64,000 nucleotides of DNA from G963663525 sp963663525 (GTDB lineage Bacteria > Myxococcota_A > SURF-8 > G963663525). The notes beneath the pieces were generated by a model. It did not search any database. It was not told the origin of the DNA and saw only the letters and a program-made list of their open reading frames with translations. A program made the position numbers and the translations under genes. This document shows positions 36,724 through 46,550 of this stretch, in pieces. Within the stretch, counting starts at the first letter, position 1; each line of letters starts with the position of its first letter. The stretch covers positions 1,426,001-1,490,000 of the forward strand of contig CAXXHC010000003.1 of NCBI GenBank assembly GCA_963663525.2, written 5' to 3'.

Positions 36724-37007
36724 CCTCTCCCTGGGGGAGAGAGTTAGCCCGCATTATTCATGAGGATCGTAGCGAGACGCCGAAAACCGAAGATATTTCA
36801 TGAAGTTGGACCGATTTTCACCCGCAGGCATACTTTACAGTCTGTCGAGGATGAAAATCGGGAAACGAGTGAAAGATCGAGGATTTTCAAGTCACAGTAG
36901 ATTCTTCATGAATAATGCGGGTTAGGGTGAGGGCTGAAAATTCCCCTCACCCGGTGCTAACGCACCGGCCTCTCCCTCAGGGAGAAGCGCTTGGACCCTT
37001 CGGGTCC
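36724..37007 (-). repeat. Multi-hairpin repeat, copy A (inverted, interrupted by TIR element)
   Basis: Read on the minus strand this matches the copies at 58955 and 60201: GGACCC-GAA-GGGTCC, a CTCTCCC/GGGAGAG hairpin, GGTGC-GTTA-GCACC, then the CCCTCACC...CTCTCCC block. The final block is split at CTAA by the 172-bp element at 36750-36921. No coding content. Confidence 0.85.
36750..36921. mobile_element. MITE-like TIR element, copy 2
   Basis: 172 bp, opposite orientation to the copy at 15298. It has perfect 16-bp terminal inverted repeats CCCGCATTATTCATGA and a 4-bp TTAG duplication on both sides (36746-36749, 36922-36925). Both TIRs differ from copy 1 at the same position, so ends co-evolve within each copy. 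It is inserted inside a multi-hairpin repeat whose uninterrupted copies carry a single TTAG/CTAA at this point. Confidence 0.88.
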
Positions 37008-37071
37008 ATTCTACGTTCGTACTTTTTGACAAGAAACGATCCCTAAAACGAGGTCCGAACCGATCCTGAGA

Positions 37072-37575
37072 TTATTCCGACTCTTTCTCTTCCTTTTTCT
37101 CGTCCGGGGGAAGAAGGCCGAAGGCCTGGAGGTCTTTTTTGTTGGCTTTGCGTACCTGGCGCACTTGGATTTGAAACTCGATGGTGATCCCCGCCAGTGG
37201 GTTGTTGGCGTCGAGGACTACAAAATCGTCCGTGACTTCCCGCACCACCATGGAATACTCGCTGCCATCCTCGCGTGTGGCGGTAATGGACTGGTTGACT
37301 TTTGGTTCGAGGTCTTCGGGTAGTTTGTCGCGGGGAGCCTTGACGAGCAGATTCTTGTTGTACTCGCCATACGCTTTTTCCGGGGGCAGCGTGACGGTGA
37401 GTTCGTCCTTGGGTTCCTTGCCTTCCAATTCCGCTTCCAGGGCAGGCAGCAGCACGCCATAACCGTGTATATACTGGAACATCTCGTCGCCTTGGCCGAC
37501 GTTTTCGATGACGTCGCCGTTTTCGGTTTTGGCCACTAGAGAAATTCCAACCATCGCGTTTTTGCAGATTTTCAT
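37072..37575 (-). CDS. SlyD-like FKBP peptidyl-prolyl isomerase
   Basis: 167 aa. It matches SlyD-type FKBPs: an opening V.I...V....G.V.EN...G.....Y.HG.G.LLPALE..LEG, then KDELTVTLPPEKAYGEYNKNLLVKAPRDKLP (the insert-in-flap domain that acts as a chaperone), and the closing VVLDANNPLAGITIEFQIQVRQV (DxNHPLAGk-like; Asn-Pro-Leu-Ala-Gly kept, His replaced by Asn). A Lys/Glu-rich tail without the His/Cys metal-binding tail of E. coli SlyD follows. It catalyses proline isomerisation in the cytoplasm. It starts 18 nt after pckA ends on the same strand, so the two may share a transcript. Confidence 0.9.
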   Translation of the reverse strand: MKICKNAMVGISLVAKTENGDVIENVGQGDEMFQYIHGYGVLLPALEAELEGKEPKDELTVTLPPEKAYGEYNKNLLVKAPRDKLPEDLEPKVNQSITATREDGSEYSMVVREVTDDFVVLDANNPLAGITIEFQIQVRQVRKANKKDLQAFGLLPPDEKKEEKESE

Positions 37576-37593
37576 CCGTTTTCTTTCCTTTTT

Positions 37594-39183
<1,590 letters not shown>

Positions 39184-39223
39184 GGCCGCCTCCTGAAAAA
39201 ATTACGGCGATTCGTTTGTAAAA

Positions 39224-40144
39224 TCAATCGGTTCGACTCCATCGCTCCAGACGCCGGGCGATGGCGGAAAGCATGGGTTCGTAGTGGATTTTCGTGCCGT
39301 TGTGCTTCTCGAACAGGTAATCCGCCAGGGGAAAATGATGCGGACTGCGCATGTAATCGAGCGTGGAAGGCACCGGGCCGAAGGTTTCTCGCGCCAAAAA
39401 GCGTTCGACGTCGAGGTCTCCGCTGCCGAATACGCTCGTAACCTTGCAAGTGGCGTTCAGAACCTTTTGAAATTTCTCGAAAAGTTCCTGCTGGCTGGGG
39501 TAGCTTTCGATCACCTTGCGCTTGCGCTCCATCTCCTCGGCAGTGAGGATGATCTCGTGGCGCGCGCCGCGATACCAGGGCGGAAAGCGCATGGCGATCA
39601 GGATCGTCAATTCGTATTCGGGCAATTGCATGAAGAGGATTTCCCGACCGATTTCCTTCTCGTAGCGTTTCAGGGCGTAGGCTGTAATCAGGTGGATCAG
39701 GTCGTGCTCGGGGTGCCCTCCCTGGAACATCAGCGTCCACACCACATCGGGTTGCGTTTTTCGAAGGAAATCAAGGACTTGCTCAGCCATCTCCTCGAAT
39801 ATATCCGTCAGCGCGTCGTCCGCTCCGGCTTGTCCAAGTTCCACGAAGCGGTCATAGATGGCGATTTCCGAATGAGCAAGCTCCGTCATTTCTTCCGTCT
39901 TGCGACCCATAGCGGTCATGGCGTTCCGGCATTCGGCCAGGCGCTTTTCGGCGTAGCTTTGCGGATCTTCGTTGACGAAGGGGGCCAGGCCGTCTCCATT
40001 GGTCAACCATAGAAAGCGCGAATCCTCGCCCAGGCGCTGAAACAGGCCGGAATAGCCGAGTTCGTCGTCCTGATGGGCGACCGTAACCGCGTGGCGCGTT
40101 TCGGGGAGAAAAATGTAATTGGGATAGGGAAGGAAGCGGCTCAT
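39224..40144 (-). CDS. PIG-L family deacetylase
   Basis: 306 aa. PIG-L/LmbE enzymes are zinc-dependent hydrolases that remove acetyl groups from GlcNAc-type sugars. Here VAHQDDELGYSG replaces the usual AHPDDE (Gln for Pro; both Asp and the metal-binding His are kept), followed by WLTNGDG, and the second metal motif FQGGHPEHDLIHLI (His-x3-His) is intact. EEMERKRKVIESYPSQ fits the late helix in the family, where the final K...L..Y.SQ is typical. Substrate unknown. It lies upstream of pckA in the same direction with a 40-nt gap. Confidence 0.85.
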   Translation of the reverse strand: MSRFLPYPNYIFLPETRHAVTVAHQDDELGYSGLFQRLGEDSRFLWLTNGDGLAPFVNEDPQSYAEKRLAECRNAMTAMGRKTEEMTELAHSEIAIYDRFVELGQAGADDALTDIFEEMAEQVLDFLRKTQPDVVWTLMFQGGHPEHDLIHLITAYALKRYEKEIGREILFMQLPEYELTILIAMRFPPWYRGARHEIILTAEEMERKRKVIESYPSQQELFEKFQKVLNATCKVTSVFGSGDLDVERFLARETFGPVPSTLDYMRSPHHFPLADYLFEKHNGTKIHYEPMLSAIARRLERWSRTD

Positions 40145-40279
40145 GGAAAACCTCCTGAAAAAGCGGACATGGCCGGGAGCATTTCACAACACGCGGCGGA
40201 AGTCAAAAAACATTATCTTATAGGGTTGGAAAGCCGGGATTATCGGTCGAGCATCGAGAAGGGTTTTATTTCCATACAC

Positions 40280-42325
40280 TTACGGCGATGCCACGTGCAT
40301 CCGCATCCCGAACCAGACCTCGCGCCCCGGATCGGGATAGCCGTACTTCGTCTGGTAGTAGGAATCCAAGAGGTTCGTGGTGCGGAACCAGAGGGAAACG
40401 TGCTCGTTCCAGCGGTATTCCAGGCGCTGGTTCCATGTGAAAAACGCCCCCAAGGTTGCCCATCGCTGTGTATCGGGATTTTTATATTTTTGCGGACCGG
40501 TCAGGCAAAGATTGTGAGTCCAACTCAGGCGGGGATGAAAGCCTCCGGTCAATTCCAGGGTTGCTTTATGTTCCGGCTTGTATTCCAGGCGATCGTTGGG
40601 CGGGTCACGGTCGGTCAGGCGTCCGTGCAAAAAGGCGTAGGAAGCCTGCATCGTGAACCAATGCACGGGATGCATGAACAACATCGCCTCCGCGCCCGCC
40701 AGCCGCGCTTGTCCTAGATTCTGAATCTGTACATTCCCATCGCCCAGGTTGACGGGATCGATCAGTTCGGAGACCTCCGCGTCGTAGCCGGACGCCGCAA
40801 CGTGGAGCCACGGAAGCGGTCGGGCATCGATTTCCAGGCCAAAATGCCAGGCTCGTTCCGGCTTGAGGTCCGGATTGGGCAGGTCGTTGCCGTAAACACC
40901 CGAAAAGCGCTCTTTCAACGTGGGAAAACGTGTGCGTCCCGCCGCCGTGGCGGTGACGGTGAGGACGTCCAACGGGTGCCAGCTTCCACGAAGCAACGGT
41001 CCCCAACTTGTCTGTGGGTCTAGGGAAACATCGCCCGTGGATTCGGGGATGTCGGCGTCGATTTGCAGCGCCGCCAGTAGCGAACCGGTGGAACCGTCGC
41101 CGTATTCGATCTCCGGGGCGGCGGTGAGCAACCAACGGGAGAACGTCACCCGGTCGCGTCCCGTATCCGAACGCTTGGAATGGCCGTCGCGCTGGACGCT
41201 GGTCCAGAGACGCAACGAGAGATCACCCGCGCCAACCTCTTGAAATGTCTTGAAAATTCGCACGCGCGCCCCGGCGATGGTATCGTGCAGCCACGAGTGA
41301 AACGCTTTCGGGCTGTCCTGCGTGGTGTAGGTGGCGTCGTCGTAGGCGTCCAGCAGGTTTTCGAAGCGGCGCAGGTACAGTACGTCGTCGATTTCGATGC
41401 CTCCGGGCAGACTTCCGGAGTGAGATAGGCTGGTTCCCAGCGCGCGCCAGGCGCTGAAACGCCAGTAATTCGGCTCGCGTTCGTCGAGGCACGGCGGCAC
41501 CCCTTTTTCCCCGAACAACACCGAGGCCGAGAGCGTCAGCCGGTGGCGTTCGTGGGGGTCCATCACCGCTTTCGCCAGCGCGAAGGTGGTGGATTTGTCG
41601 CTATTGAGGCGCACGCCGCCCGAATCGTTGCGCCCCCCCGGAAAACCGCTCGCAAGGGCGAAGCCCTCGCGCTCGAAATGCCCGGCGGTGAACGAGAAGG
41701 CGATGCGATCTTCCCCCAGGTTAAGGGAAGCGGTCTGCTTGCGCGAACCGACGCCGCCGATTTCCGTAAAGTGCGAGAACGACACGCCTTTTTCCGGTCT
41801 GCGAGTCACGATATTGACCGCGCCGCCCAGTCCGTTGGGACCGTACATCACCGATCCCGGTCCCTTGATGACCGTGATGCGCTCGATGGTTTCGGCGGGG
41901 AACATCGACAGGTCCACTTGTCCGTCATTGGGAATGTATGAGGGCACGCCGTCGATCAGCACCAGCGTCTGACGTTGGTCGAAGCCCCGCATCTCGATGA
42001 TTCGCTCGCCCCGCGAACCCGTGGTGGCGTGAATCGCGGCCTGACGTTCGAGAATCTGCGCGGCGTCCTCGGCCCCGCTCCGCTCGATATCCTCTCGGCG
42101 GATGCGCTGGATGGAAACGCCCTGTCCCGTACTTTCGCGCCCGGACACCACGACTTCTTCCACGAGCAGGCGCGCGTCGTCCTCTTCTCCGACCGGTTCC
42201 ATATCGATGGAAACCGGCTCTTCGGTCTCGTCTTCTTCTTCGGCTGCAACCTCAACGGGGAACGAAAGCGTTCCCCATGCGGCCAGCAGACCGAAGAAAA
42301 AAGCGAGGGTTCGATTATTGAACAC
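40280..42325 (-). CDS. TonB-dependent outer-membrane receptor
   Basis: 681 aa. A signal peptide (FFFGLLAAWGTLSFPVEVAA) and an acidic stretch precede VEEVVVSGR, a TonB-box-like segment. The plug domain (about residues 55-165) has the usual RIRREDIERSGAEDAAQILERQA..., GFDQRQTLVLIDGVP and ITVIKGPGSVMYGPNGLGGAVNIVTRR. The rest is a 22-strand-type barrel (LNSDKSTTFALAKAVMD, RFPTLKERFSGVYGNDLPNPDLKPERAWHFGLEI, SYAFLHGRLTDRDPPND), ending in GREVWFGMRMHVASP. The late barrel motif FPTLKERF...NPDLKPE is typical of BtuB/CirA-like receptors. It is the last gene of a four-gene operon and overlaps the lipoprotein gene by 11 nt. Ligand unknown; vitamin, metal chelate or siderophore are the family options. 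Confidence 0.92.
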   Translation of the reverse strand: MFNNRTLAFFFGLLAAWGTLSFPVEVAAEEEDETEEPVSIDMEPVGEEDDARLLVEEVVVSGRESTGQGVSIQRIRREDIERSGAEDAAQILERQAAIHATTGSRGERIIEMRGFDQRQTLVLIDGVPSYIPNDGQVDLSMFPAETIERITVIKGPGSVMYGPNGLGGAVNIVTRRPEKGVSFSHFTEIGGVGSRKQTASLNLGEDRIAFSFTAGHFEREGFALASGFPGGRNDSGGVRLNSDKSTTFALAKAVMDPHERHRLTLSASVLFGEKGVPPCLDEREPNYWRFSAWRALGTSLSHSGSLPGGIEIDDVLYLRRFENLLDAYDDATYTTQDSPKAFHSWLHDTIAGARVRIFKTFQEVGAGDLSLRLWTSVQRDGHSKRSDTGRDRVTFSRWLLTAAPEIEYGDGSTGSLLAALQIDADIPESTGDVSLDPQTSWGPLLRGSWHPLDVLTVTATAAGRTRFPTLKERFSGVYGNDLPNPDLKPERAWHFGLEIDARPLPWLHVAASGYDAEVSELIDPVNLGDGNVQIQNLGQARLAGAEAMLFMHPVHWFTMQASYAFLHGRLTDRDPPNDRLEYKPEHKATLELTGGFHPRLSWTHNLCLTGPQKYKNPDTQRWATLGAFFTWNQRLEYRWNEHVSLWFRTTNLLDSYYQTKYGYPDPGREVWFGMRMHVASP

Positions 42326-44204
42326 GGGTGATTTTGATCGTGGAAAGATTGCGCACCTGCAAGCAGCCGGGCATGTCGGAGCCGTCGATCCAGATCAGTT
42401 TGCGGATGTTGACATCCACTCGACCTTCGGCGAAACGGTTGCCGGGCAGTGGAACGAGGCTCAGGCAGTTGTCCGAATCGGCGGGGGTGTAGCCATCGTT
42501 GGAAGTGAATTCGGCCTGGAGATCGGCTAGCGTTTCGTTGGGCAGCGCCTCGGACACGATGGCGTCCAGCTTGGCGTATTCTTTGCCGTCGATGGTTTCG
42601 AACGTCACTTTATTCAACATCACGTCCGTGGTGTTGCCGTCGAATTCCACCGTCACACTGGGGGAATCGTCCGTGCCATACACGAGAATCCGGTCCACAT
42701 CCTTGATTTTCAGGCAACTCGGCACGTTGGCGGCGTCATCCCAGTACAATTTACGGTCGCTCAGTCGGATGAACCCGTATTGCGCGAGACTTCCCGCCAC
42801 GGGAACGGCTTCGTCGCAGTTGCTTCCGCCGTCCAGCGGCATGAAGTCGTCGCCCGCGACGAAATCGAAGCGCAGGTTTTCGATCGTCTCGTTCGGCAGC
42901 GCCATCGATACCACGGAAGTCAGGTTGGCGTACAGATCCTCGCCGATGGTCGTCTTGGCGGCCTGCATCAGATTCACCGGGTATTCCGTTCCCCCGAACA
43001 GCACGGTGACGCCGGTGTTTTCCGGGGCGTCGTACACGGCGACGGTCGCCAGGTCATCGACGTTCATGCAGCCGGGAAGATCGGCTTCGTCTTTCCAGGA
43101 AAGATCGCGGGTTTCAGGATTGACGTACCCGTGAACCAGCATATCTCCGGCCAGCGGCACCGAAGAGGAACAGTTGGACGAATCCAGCGGGGAGAAGCCG
43201 TCGGACGCATGGAAGTTGAAGTACAGCTCGCCCAGCGTTTCGTTGGGCAGCGCCGCTTCGACAATGGCTTTGAGTGGCACGAGGTTTTCCTCGCCTACGG
43301 TTTCGGTGTCCATCGTGTTGATTTTCACGTCCTCGGAGGTTTCGCCGTACATCACTTTCACGAAAACGTCGTCCGTCGGTTCGGGCGGCTCGGAGGCGTG
43401 AATCACGGCGAGACCTTTGACGGTCAGGCAGCCGGGGAAGTCGGTTTCATCCGCCCAGACCAGTTTTGCGCTCTGGCTGTGGATGAAGCCTTTTTCAAGA
43501 TAAGTGCCTTCCAACGGCATCATCCCGGAACAATTGGGAGAATCGGACGCTTTGAAGCCGTCGGAGGCTTCGAAATCGTAGACGAGTTCCGTCACATCGC
43601 GGTCCGTAATCGCCATCGCCACTACGGAAGCCAGCTTGGCGTGGGATTCGCCGTCGATATCCGCCTGTTCGGCGTCTCCAAGGTCGATTTCCACTTCGTT
43701 GCCATCGAAAGCCACTTTCACCTTGGCCGTGGCGTCGGTCGTTTCGACGAGAATCTGCGCCAGGTCTTTCACGTGTAGACAGCCGGGATATTCGAGGGAA
43801 GCGTCCCAGATCAGATTCCGGCTCGTGGGGTGGATGTAGCCCTTGCCGATCAAGTCTCCCGTAAGTGGAATCAACCCCTCGCAGTTGGGCGAATCCAGCG
43901 GTTTGAAACCATCGCCCGCCACGAAATCATAGGTCAATACCTCCAGATTTTCGTTGGGAAGCGCAAGTTGAAGCACCGAAGTTAGGGTGGCGTATTGCTC
44001 TTCTTCGATGTTTTCGAGCGTCGCCTTGGAAAGGTCCACCGTCTCGTGGACATCCCCGAAGATCACTTCGACCGTCACCGGGTTGCCGGTTTGCGGGTCG
44101 TCGTTGCCCTCATCGTTGGACTGGTCGAAGCAGCCGAACGCCGTGAGGCTCAATACCAGGGCACAAACAATCGCGAATACGTGCAACATCCTGTTTTTCT
44201 TCAT
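42315..44204 (-). CDS. Five-repeat lipoprotein linked to the TonB receptor
   Basis: 629 aa. A lipoprotein signal (LHVFAIVCALVLSLTAFGC) precedes five tandem repeats of about 115 residues. Each has the plan: V.V.F.G....V.L......I..E..A.L..VV..ALPNE.L..L.YDF.A.DGF.P.DS.NC....PL.G.....G.I....R.L.W.D....PGCL.VKDLA.I. The DS-NC and PGCL cysteines recur in every unit (unit 4 has PSCL), so two Cys per repeat could form a disulfide or a ligand site. I recognise no named family. The start overlaps the stop of the upstream gene (ATGA) and its 3' end overlaps the receptor start, so the protein is very likely the surface or periplasmic partner of the TonB receptor. Confidence 0.85.
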   Translation of the reverse strand: MKKNRMLHVFAIVCALVLSLTAFGCFDQSNDEGNDDPQTGNPVTVEVIFGDVHETVDLSKATLENIEEEQYATLTSVLQLALPNENLEVLTYDFVAGDGFKPLDSPNCEGLIPLTGDLIGKGYIHPTSRNLIWDASLEYPGCLHVKDLAQILVETTDATAKVKVAFDGNEVEIDLGDAEQADIDGESHAKLASVVAMAITDRDVTELVYDFEASDGFKASDSPNCSGMMPLEGTYLEKGFIHSQSAKLVWADETDFPGCLTVKGLAVIHASEPPEPTDDVFVKVMYGETSEDVKINTMDTETVGEENLVPLKAIVEAALPNETLGELYFNFHASDGFSPLDSSNCSSSVPLAGDMLVHGYVNPETRDLSWKDEADLPGCMNVDDLATVAVYDAPENTGVTVLFGGTEYPVNLMQAAKTTIGEDLYANLTSVVSMALPNETIENLRFDFVAGDDFMPLDGGSNCDEAVPVAGSLAQYGFIRLSDRKLYWDDAANVPSCLKIKDVDRILVYGTDDSPSVTVEFDGNTTDVMLNKVTFETIDGKEYAKLDAIVSEALPNETLADLQAEFTSNDGYTPADSDNCLSLVPLPGNRFAEGRVDVNIRKLIWIDGSDMPGCLQVRNLSTIKITRVQ

Positions 44205-45412
44205 GATTCCTCCCTGTTCGTTTCGTTCGAAGTAGATAAAGATCTTTGCAGCTTTTTCAAGAAGATCTCGATGGAAGCGTTTTGGTCCTCCACATGAAAC
44301 ACGTGGTCGAAACGTCCGAGTTGCTGTTCGATTTCGCTATCGCACAACGCCCGAACGCCCAGCAGGTAAAGACGAGCTTTAGGTGTATCTTGCGGCGGAT
44401 CGAGCAAGGCCCGAATGTGCCCCTTGCCCTGGGCTTCGAGCAGTCCGAGTTCGTCCACGACGAGCACGTTGCAGGCGGTTTTCGCGTGGGCGATGCGTTG
44501 TGCGGCCCAGAACCAGCCCTTGGGATCGAAGGCGAAACCCATCTGTCCGGGCGCTTTTTTCTCCCGTTTTTGCGCGAAGGGACGCAGGCTGTTGTCCGAA
44601 GGATCGAGCAGATTGTAGCCGATTTTCGCGCCGTCTTCGAAAATGCCGGGCTGGATCACGCCCCCCACCGAATATCCCGCCTCTTCAAGCGAAGCGATCA
44701 ATTTCTGCAAGGCAGCGGTTTTGCCGACGCCTTTTTGGCCGACCACGGCTGCGAGGTACGGACGTGATTCCATGTGTTTTCCTATCCTTGCAAGTCCCGG
44801 AGTTCCCCCGCCACGCTCCGCCATCTGCTCCGCGAACATCGCCGTACGAACGACGGCGTGTCGGGCCACGGCGACGATTTTCCTGGGATAGGCCAACACT
44901 CCGGGACGTGTGCCATACGACGAAAAATCCGCCGCCAGACGGTCTTTGAGCACCGGAATCAACCCCAGCGCCACCTGTACGGCCAGAGTGACTTTTTCCA
45001 TGCCCACACGTTGGGCTAGGCGTTGTACGTGGCCGAAATTCAAATTGCGGCTGGCCCACATCACCAGTCCGAAAATGAAGGCGCCACGGGCGATCATCAG
45101 CCCTCCGGCCTCCAGTCCGTACAAACTGAAGGCGATGCCCCCAAGTTCGATGTCTCTCGGTCCCAGCACGAGACCGCTGGCCAAGGCGAACACCAGGGTG
45201 GCGAACCAGAAGCGCGGCAGCCACATGCGCCGAAGCACCAGCCGGTCATACGCCAGCAGATTCAGCAGCCACAACCCCAGAGCCACCGCCGACATCCAGA
45301 ACTCGCCGCGAAACTGCATTACGAGGCATAAAAGCGCCATCCATCCGGCGATGGAAGAATTTCTTTTTTCCGCAAGTCGCGGATTTTGTTGAATTTCCGC
45401 GCCGCGTGTCAT
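44201..45412 (-). CDS. EcfT/CbiQ-like membrane domain fused to THEP1-like P-loop NTPase
   Basis: The frame runs to 45538, but ATG 45412 overlaps the upstream stop (ATGA), so 403 aa is preferred. Residues about 20-210 hold several membrane helices and text like an ECF-transporter T component: RNLNFGHVQRLAQRVGM, VQVALGLIPVLKDRLAADFSSYGTRPG, and a final AEQMAERG at the place of the family's ARG motif. From about residue 225 comes a nucleotide-binding domain: LAAVVGQKGVGKTAALQKLIASLEEAGYSVGGVIQPG and ACNVLVVDELGLLEAQGKGHIRALLD. This matches the THEP1/NTPase_1 type and not an ABC ATPase (no signature LSGGQ). It is coupled to both neighbours by 4-nt overlaps. It may be the energy-coupling module of a transporter, which is unusual if so. 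Confidence 0.75.
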   Translation of the reverse strand: MTRGAEIQQNPRLAEKRNSSIAGWMALLCLVMQFRGEFWMSAVALGLWLLNLLAYDRLVLRRMWLPRFWFATLVFALASGLVLGPRDIELGGIAFSLYGLEAGGLMIARGAFIFGLVMWASRNLNFGHVQRLAQRVGMEKVTLAVQVALGLIPVLKDRLAADFSSYGTRPGVLAYPRKIVAVARHAVVRTAMFAEQMAERGGGTPGLARIGKHMESRPYLAAVVGQKGVGKTAALQKLIASLEEAGYSVGGVIQPGIFEDGAKIGYNLLDPSDNSLRPFAQKREKKAPGQMGFAFDPKGWFWAAQRIAHAKTACNVLVVDELGLLEAQGKGHIRALLDPPQDTPKARLYLLGVRALCDSEIEQQLGRFDHVFHVEDQNASIEIFLKKLQRSLSTSNETNREES

Positions 45413-46041
45413 GCCAGATCCGTCCTTCGCCACTTGCGTCGCAGTTCGCGCCGAGCCTCCCGACCGAGTTTCAGGCCCAGCAGTCCCCCGGCGGCTCCCA
45501 ACAGGGTCACGATCACGAGAAACACCGCCAGCGCCCACCAGCCTACGATGTCGTTCAACCCAAACGCGCGTCCGGCTTTCTGCAACAGAACCACGTATAG
45601 TTCGATCAGTTTTTCACTGTAAATCAGCCAAAGATACGCCAATTGCTGAAAAACCGACCACATTGCCGCCAAAACGCCTCCAGCCGCCGCCGCGAGTACG
45701 GGGAACGGGACGAGGGTCAAGGCCAGTTCGACCATCAACGATTCGGCGAGGATTCCCACCATCGGTTGAATGATGATCCCGCCGGGACTGATGGACTTGC
45801 ACATCGCCGCCACCACGCCCGTAGCCAGGCTGAGTCCCCGCATCGGCAGCAATTGACGTTGGGCGACCAGCACCGCCGCACCCACCGCCGCCAGTCCCAC
45901 TCCCGCAAACGGGAGACGCAGCGACATCAGGAACGATCCGACGGTGATTTCGCAAAAGCCCCACAATGCGCCGAATGCTGTGGCATACGCCCAGAACCGG
46001 GCGGAATTTCTACGTTTTTTACGATCATCATCGGTCGCCAT
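45409..46041 (-). CDS. Polytopic membrane protein, ECF S-component-like
   Basis: 210 aa with about six hydrophobic helices (FWAYATAFGALWGFCEITVGSFLMSL, VGLAAVGAAVLVA, LSLATGVVAAMCKSIS, IIIQPMVGILAESLMVELALTLVPF, VLAAAAGGVLAAMWSVFQQLAYLWLI, IVGWWALAVFLVIVTLLGAAGGLLGL) and a basic C-terminus. Size, helix number and Gly/Ala-rich helices fit substrate-binding S components of ECF transporters, but there is no direct signature and the call rests partly on the adjacent T-like gene, whose start it overlaps by 4 nt. It is the first gene of the operon. An inverted repeat CGTTAT-N12-ATAACG (46063-46086) lies just upstream. Confidence 0.6.
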   Translation of the reverse strand: MATDDDRKKRRNSARFWAYATAFGALWGFCEITVGSFLMSLRLPFAGVGLAAVGAAVLVAQRQLLPMRGLSLATGVVAAMCKSISPGGIIIQPMVGILAESLMVELALTLVPFPVLAAAAGGVLAAMWSVFQQLAYLWLIYSEKLIELYVVLLQKAGRAFGLNDIVGWWALAVFLVIVTLLGAAGGLLGLKLGREARRELRRKWRRTDLA

Positions 46042-46062
46042 GGATGCGTCTTTTCGCTGTAG

Positions 46063-46086
46063 CGTTATGTTCGCTCTGATATAACG
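46063..46086. promoter_or_regulatory. Inverted repeat, possible operator of the uptake operon
   Basis: CGTTAT, 12 nt, ATAACG, about 22 nt upstream of the first gene of the four-gene operon and in the 81-nt gap after the preceding gene. It could be an operator for a dimeric repressor. No known consensus is matched with certainty. Confidence 0.35.
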
Positions 46087-46122
46087 AAAAGCCCAAAAAA
46101 AGGCACGAAAAAAAGCGGGTTT

Positions 46123-46521
46123 TCAAAAAAGAAGTCGGTGCCGGTAGCGGCGGGGCAGGTGGGCGCCGATAGCCGCGATGAGAAAAACGAGGATCATCAG
46201 CAGGCCCGCCGAATCGGGAAATAAGGGAAATGTTAATAAGATCAATAGTTTGACGATCGTAGACCACCCCGCCACCTCGCGGTACAGTTCGCGGTGGCGG
46301 GCGAACTCGGTGCCGATGAGCACGAGGCCGCTCATCGCCGCGATTCCGACGTAAGGGAGCATCATCGACCGCTCGACCCCGAAAAGATAACCACCCAGTA
46401 GCGCCCCGGCTCCGACGAGATGCACCGCGCGGACGAAAACCGATCCCGTCCGCAGCCACTGCGGACGGTTTCCGGTTCGGCCCAGTTTTACGTCGGTTTT
46501 CTTCGGCGTTTCTTCGGCCAT
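46123..46521 (-). CDS. Small four-helix membrane protein
   Basis: 132 aa. Four hydrophobic helices: FVRAVHLVGAGALLGGYLFG, MMLPYVGIAAMSGLVLIG, WSTIVKLLILLTFPLFP and AGLLMILVFLIAAIGAHLP. The His in AVHLVGAGALLGG resembles heme- or copper-binding helices of CopD-like membrane proteins, but this is only suggestive. It starts 29 nt after purF on the same strand and is probably the last gene of the purine operon transcript. Function unknown. Confidence 0.65.
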   Translation of the reverse strand: MAEETPKKTDVKLGRTGNRPQWLRTGSVFVRAVHLVGAGALLGGYLFGVERSMMLPYVGIAAMSGLVLIGTEFARHRELYREVAGWSTIVKLLILLTFPLFPDSAGLLMILVFLIAAIGAHLPRRYRHRLLF

Positions 46522-46550
46522 GGGGTTCCTTTTCGGGAAAAGCTTCGTTT

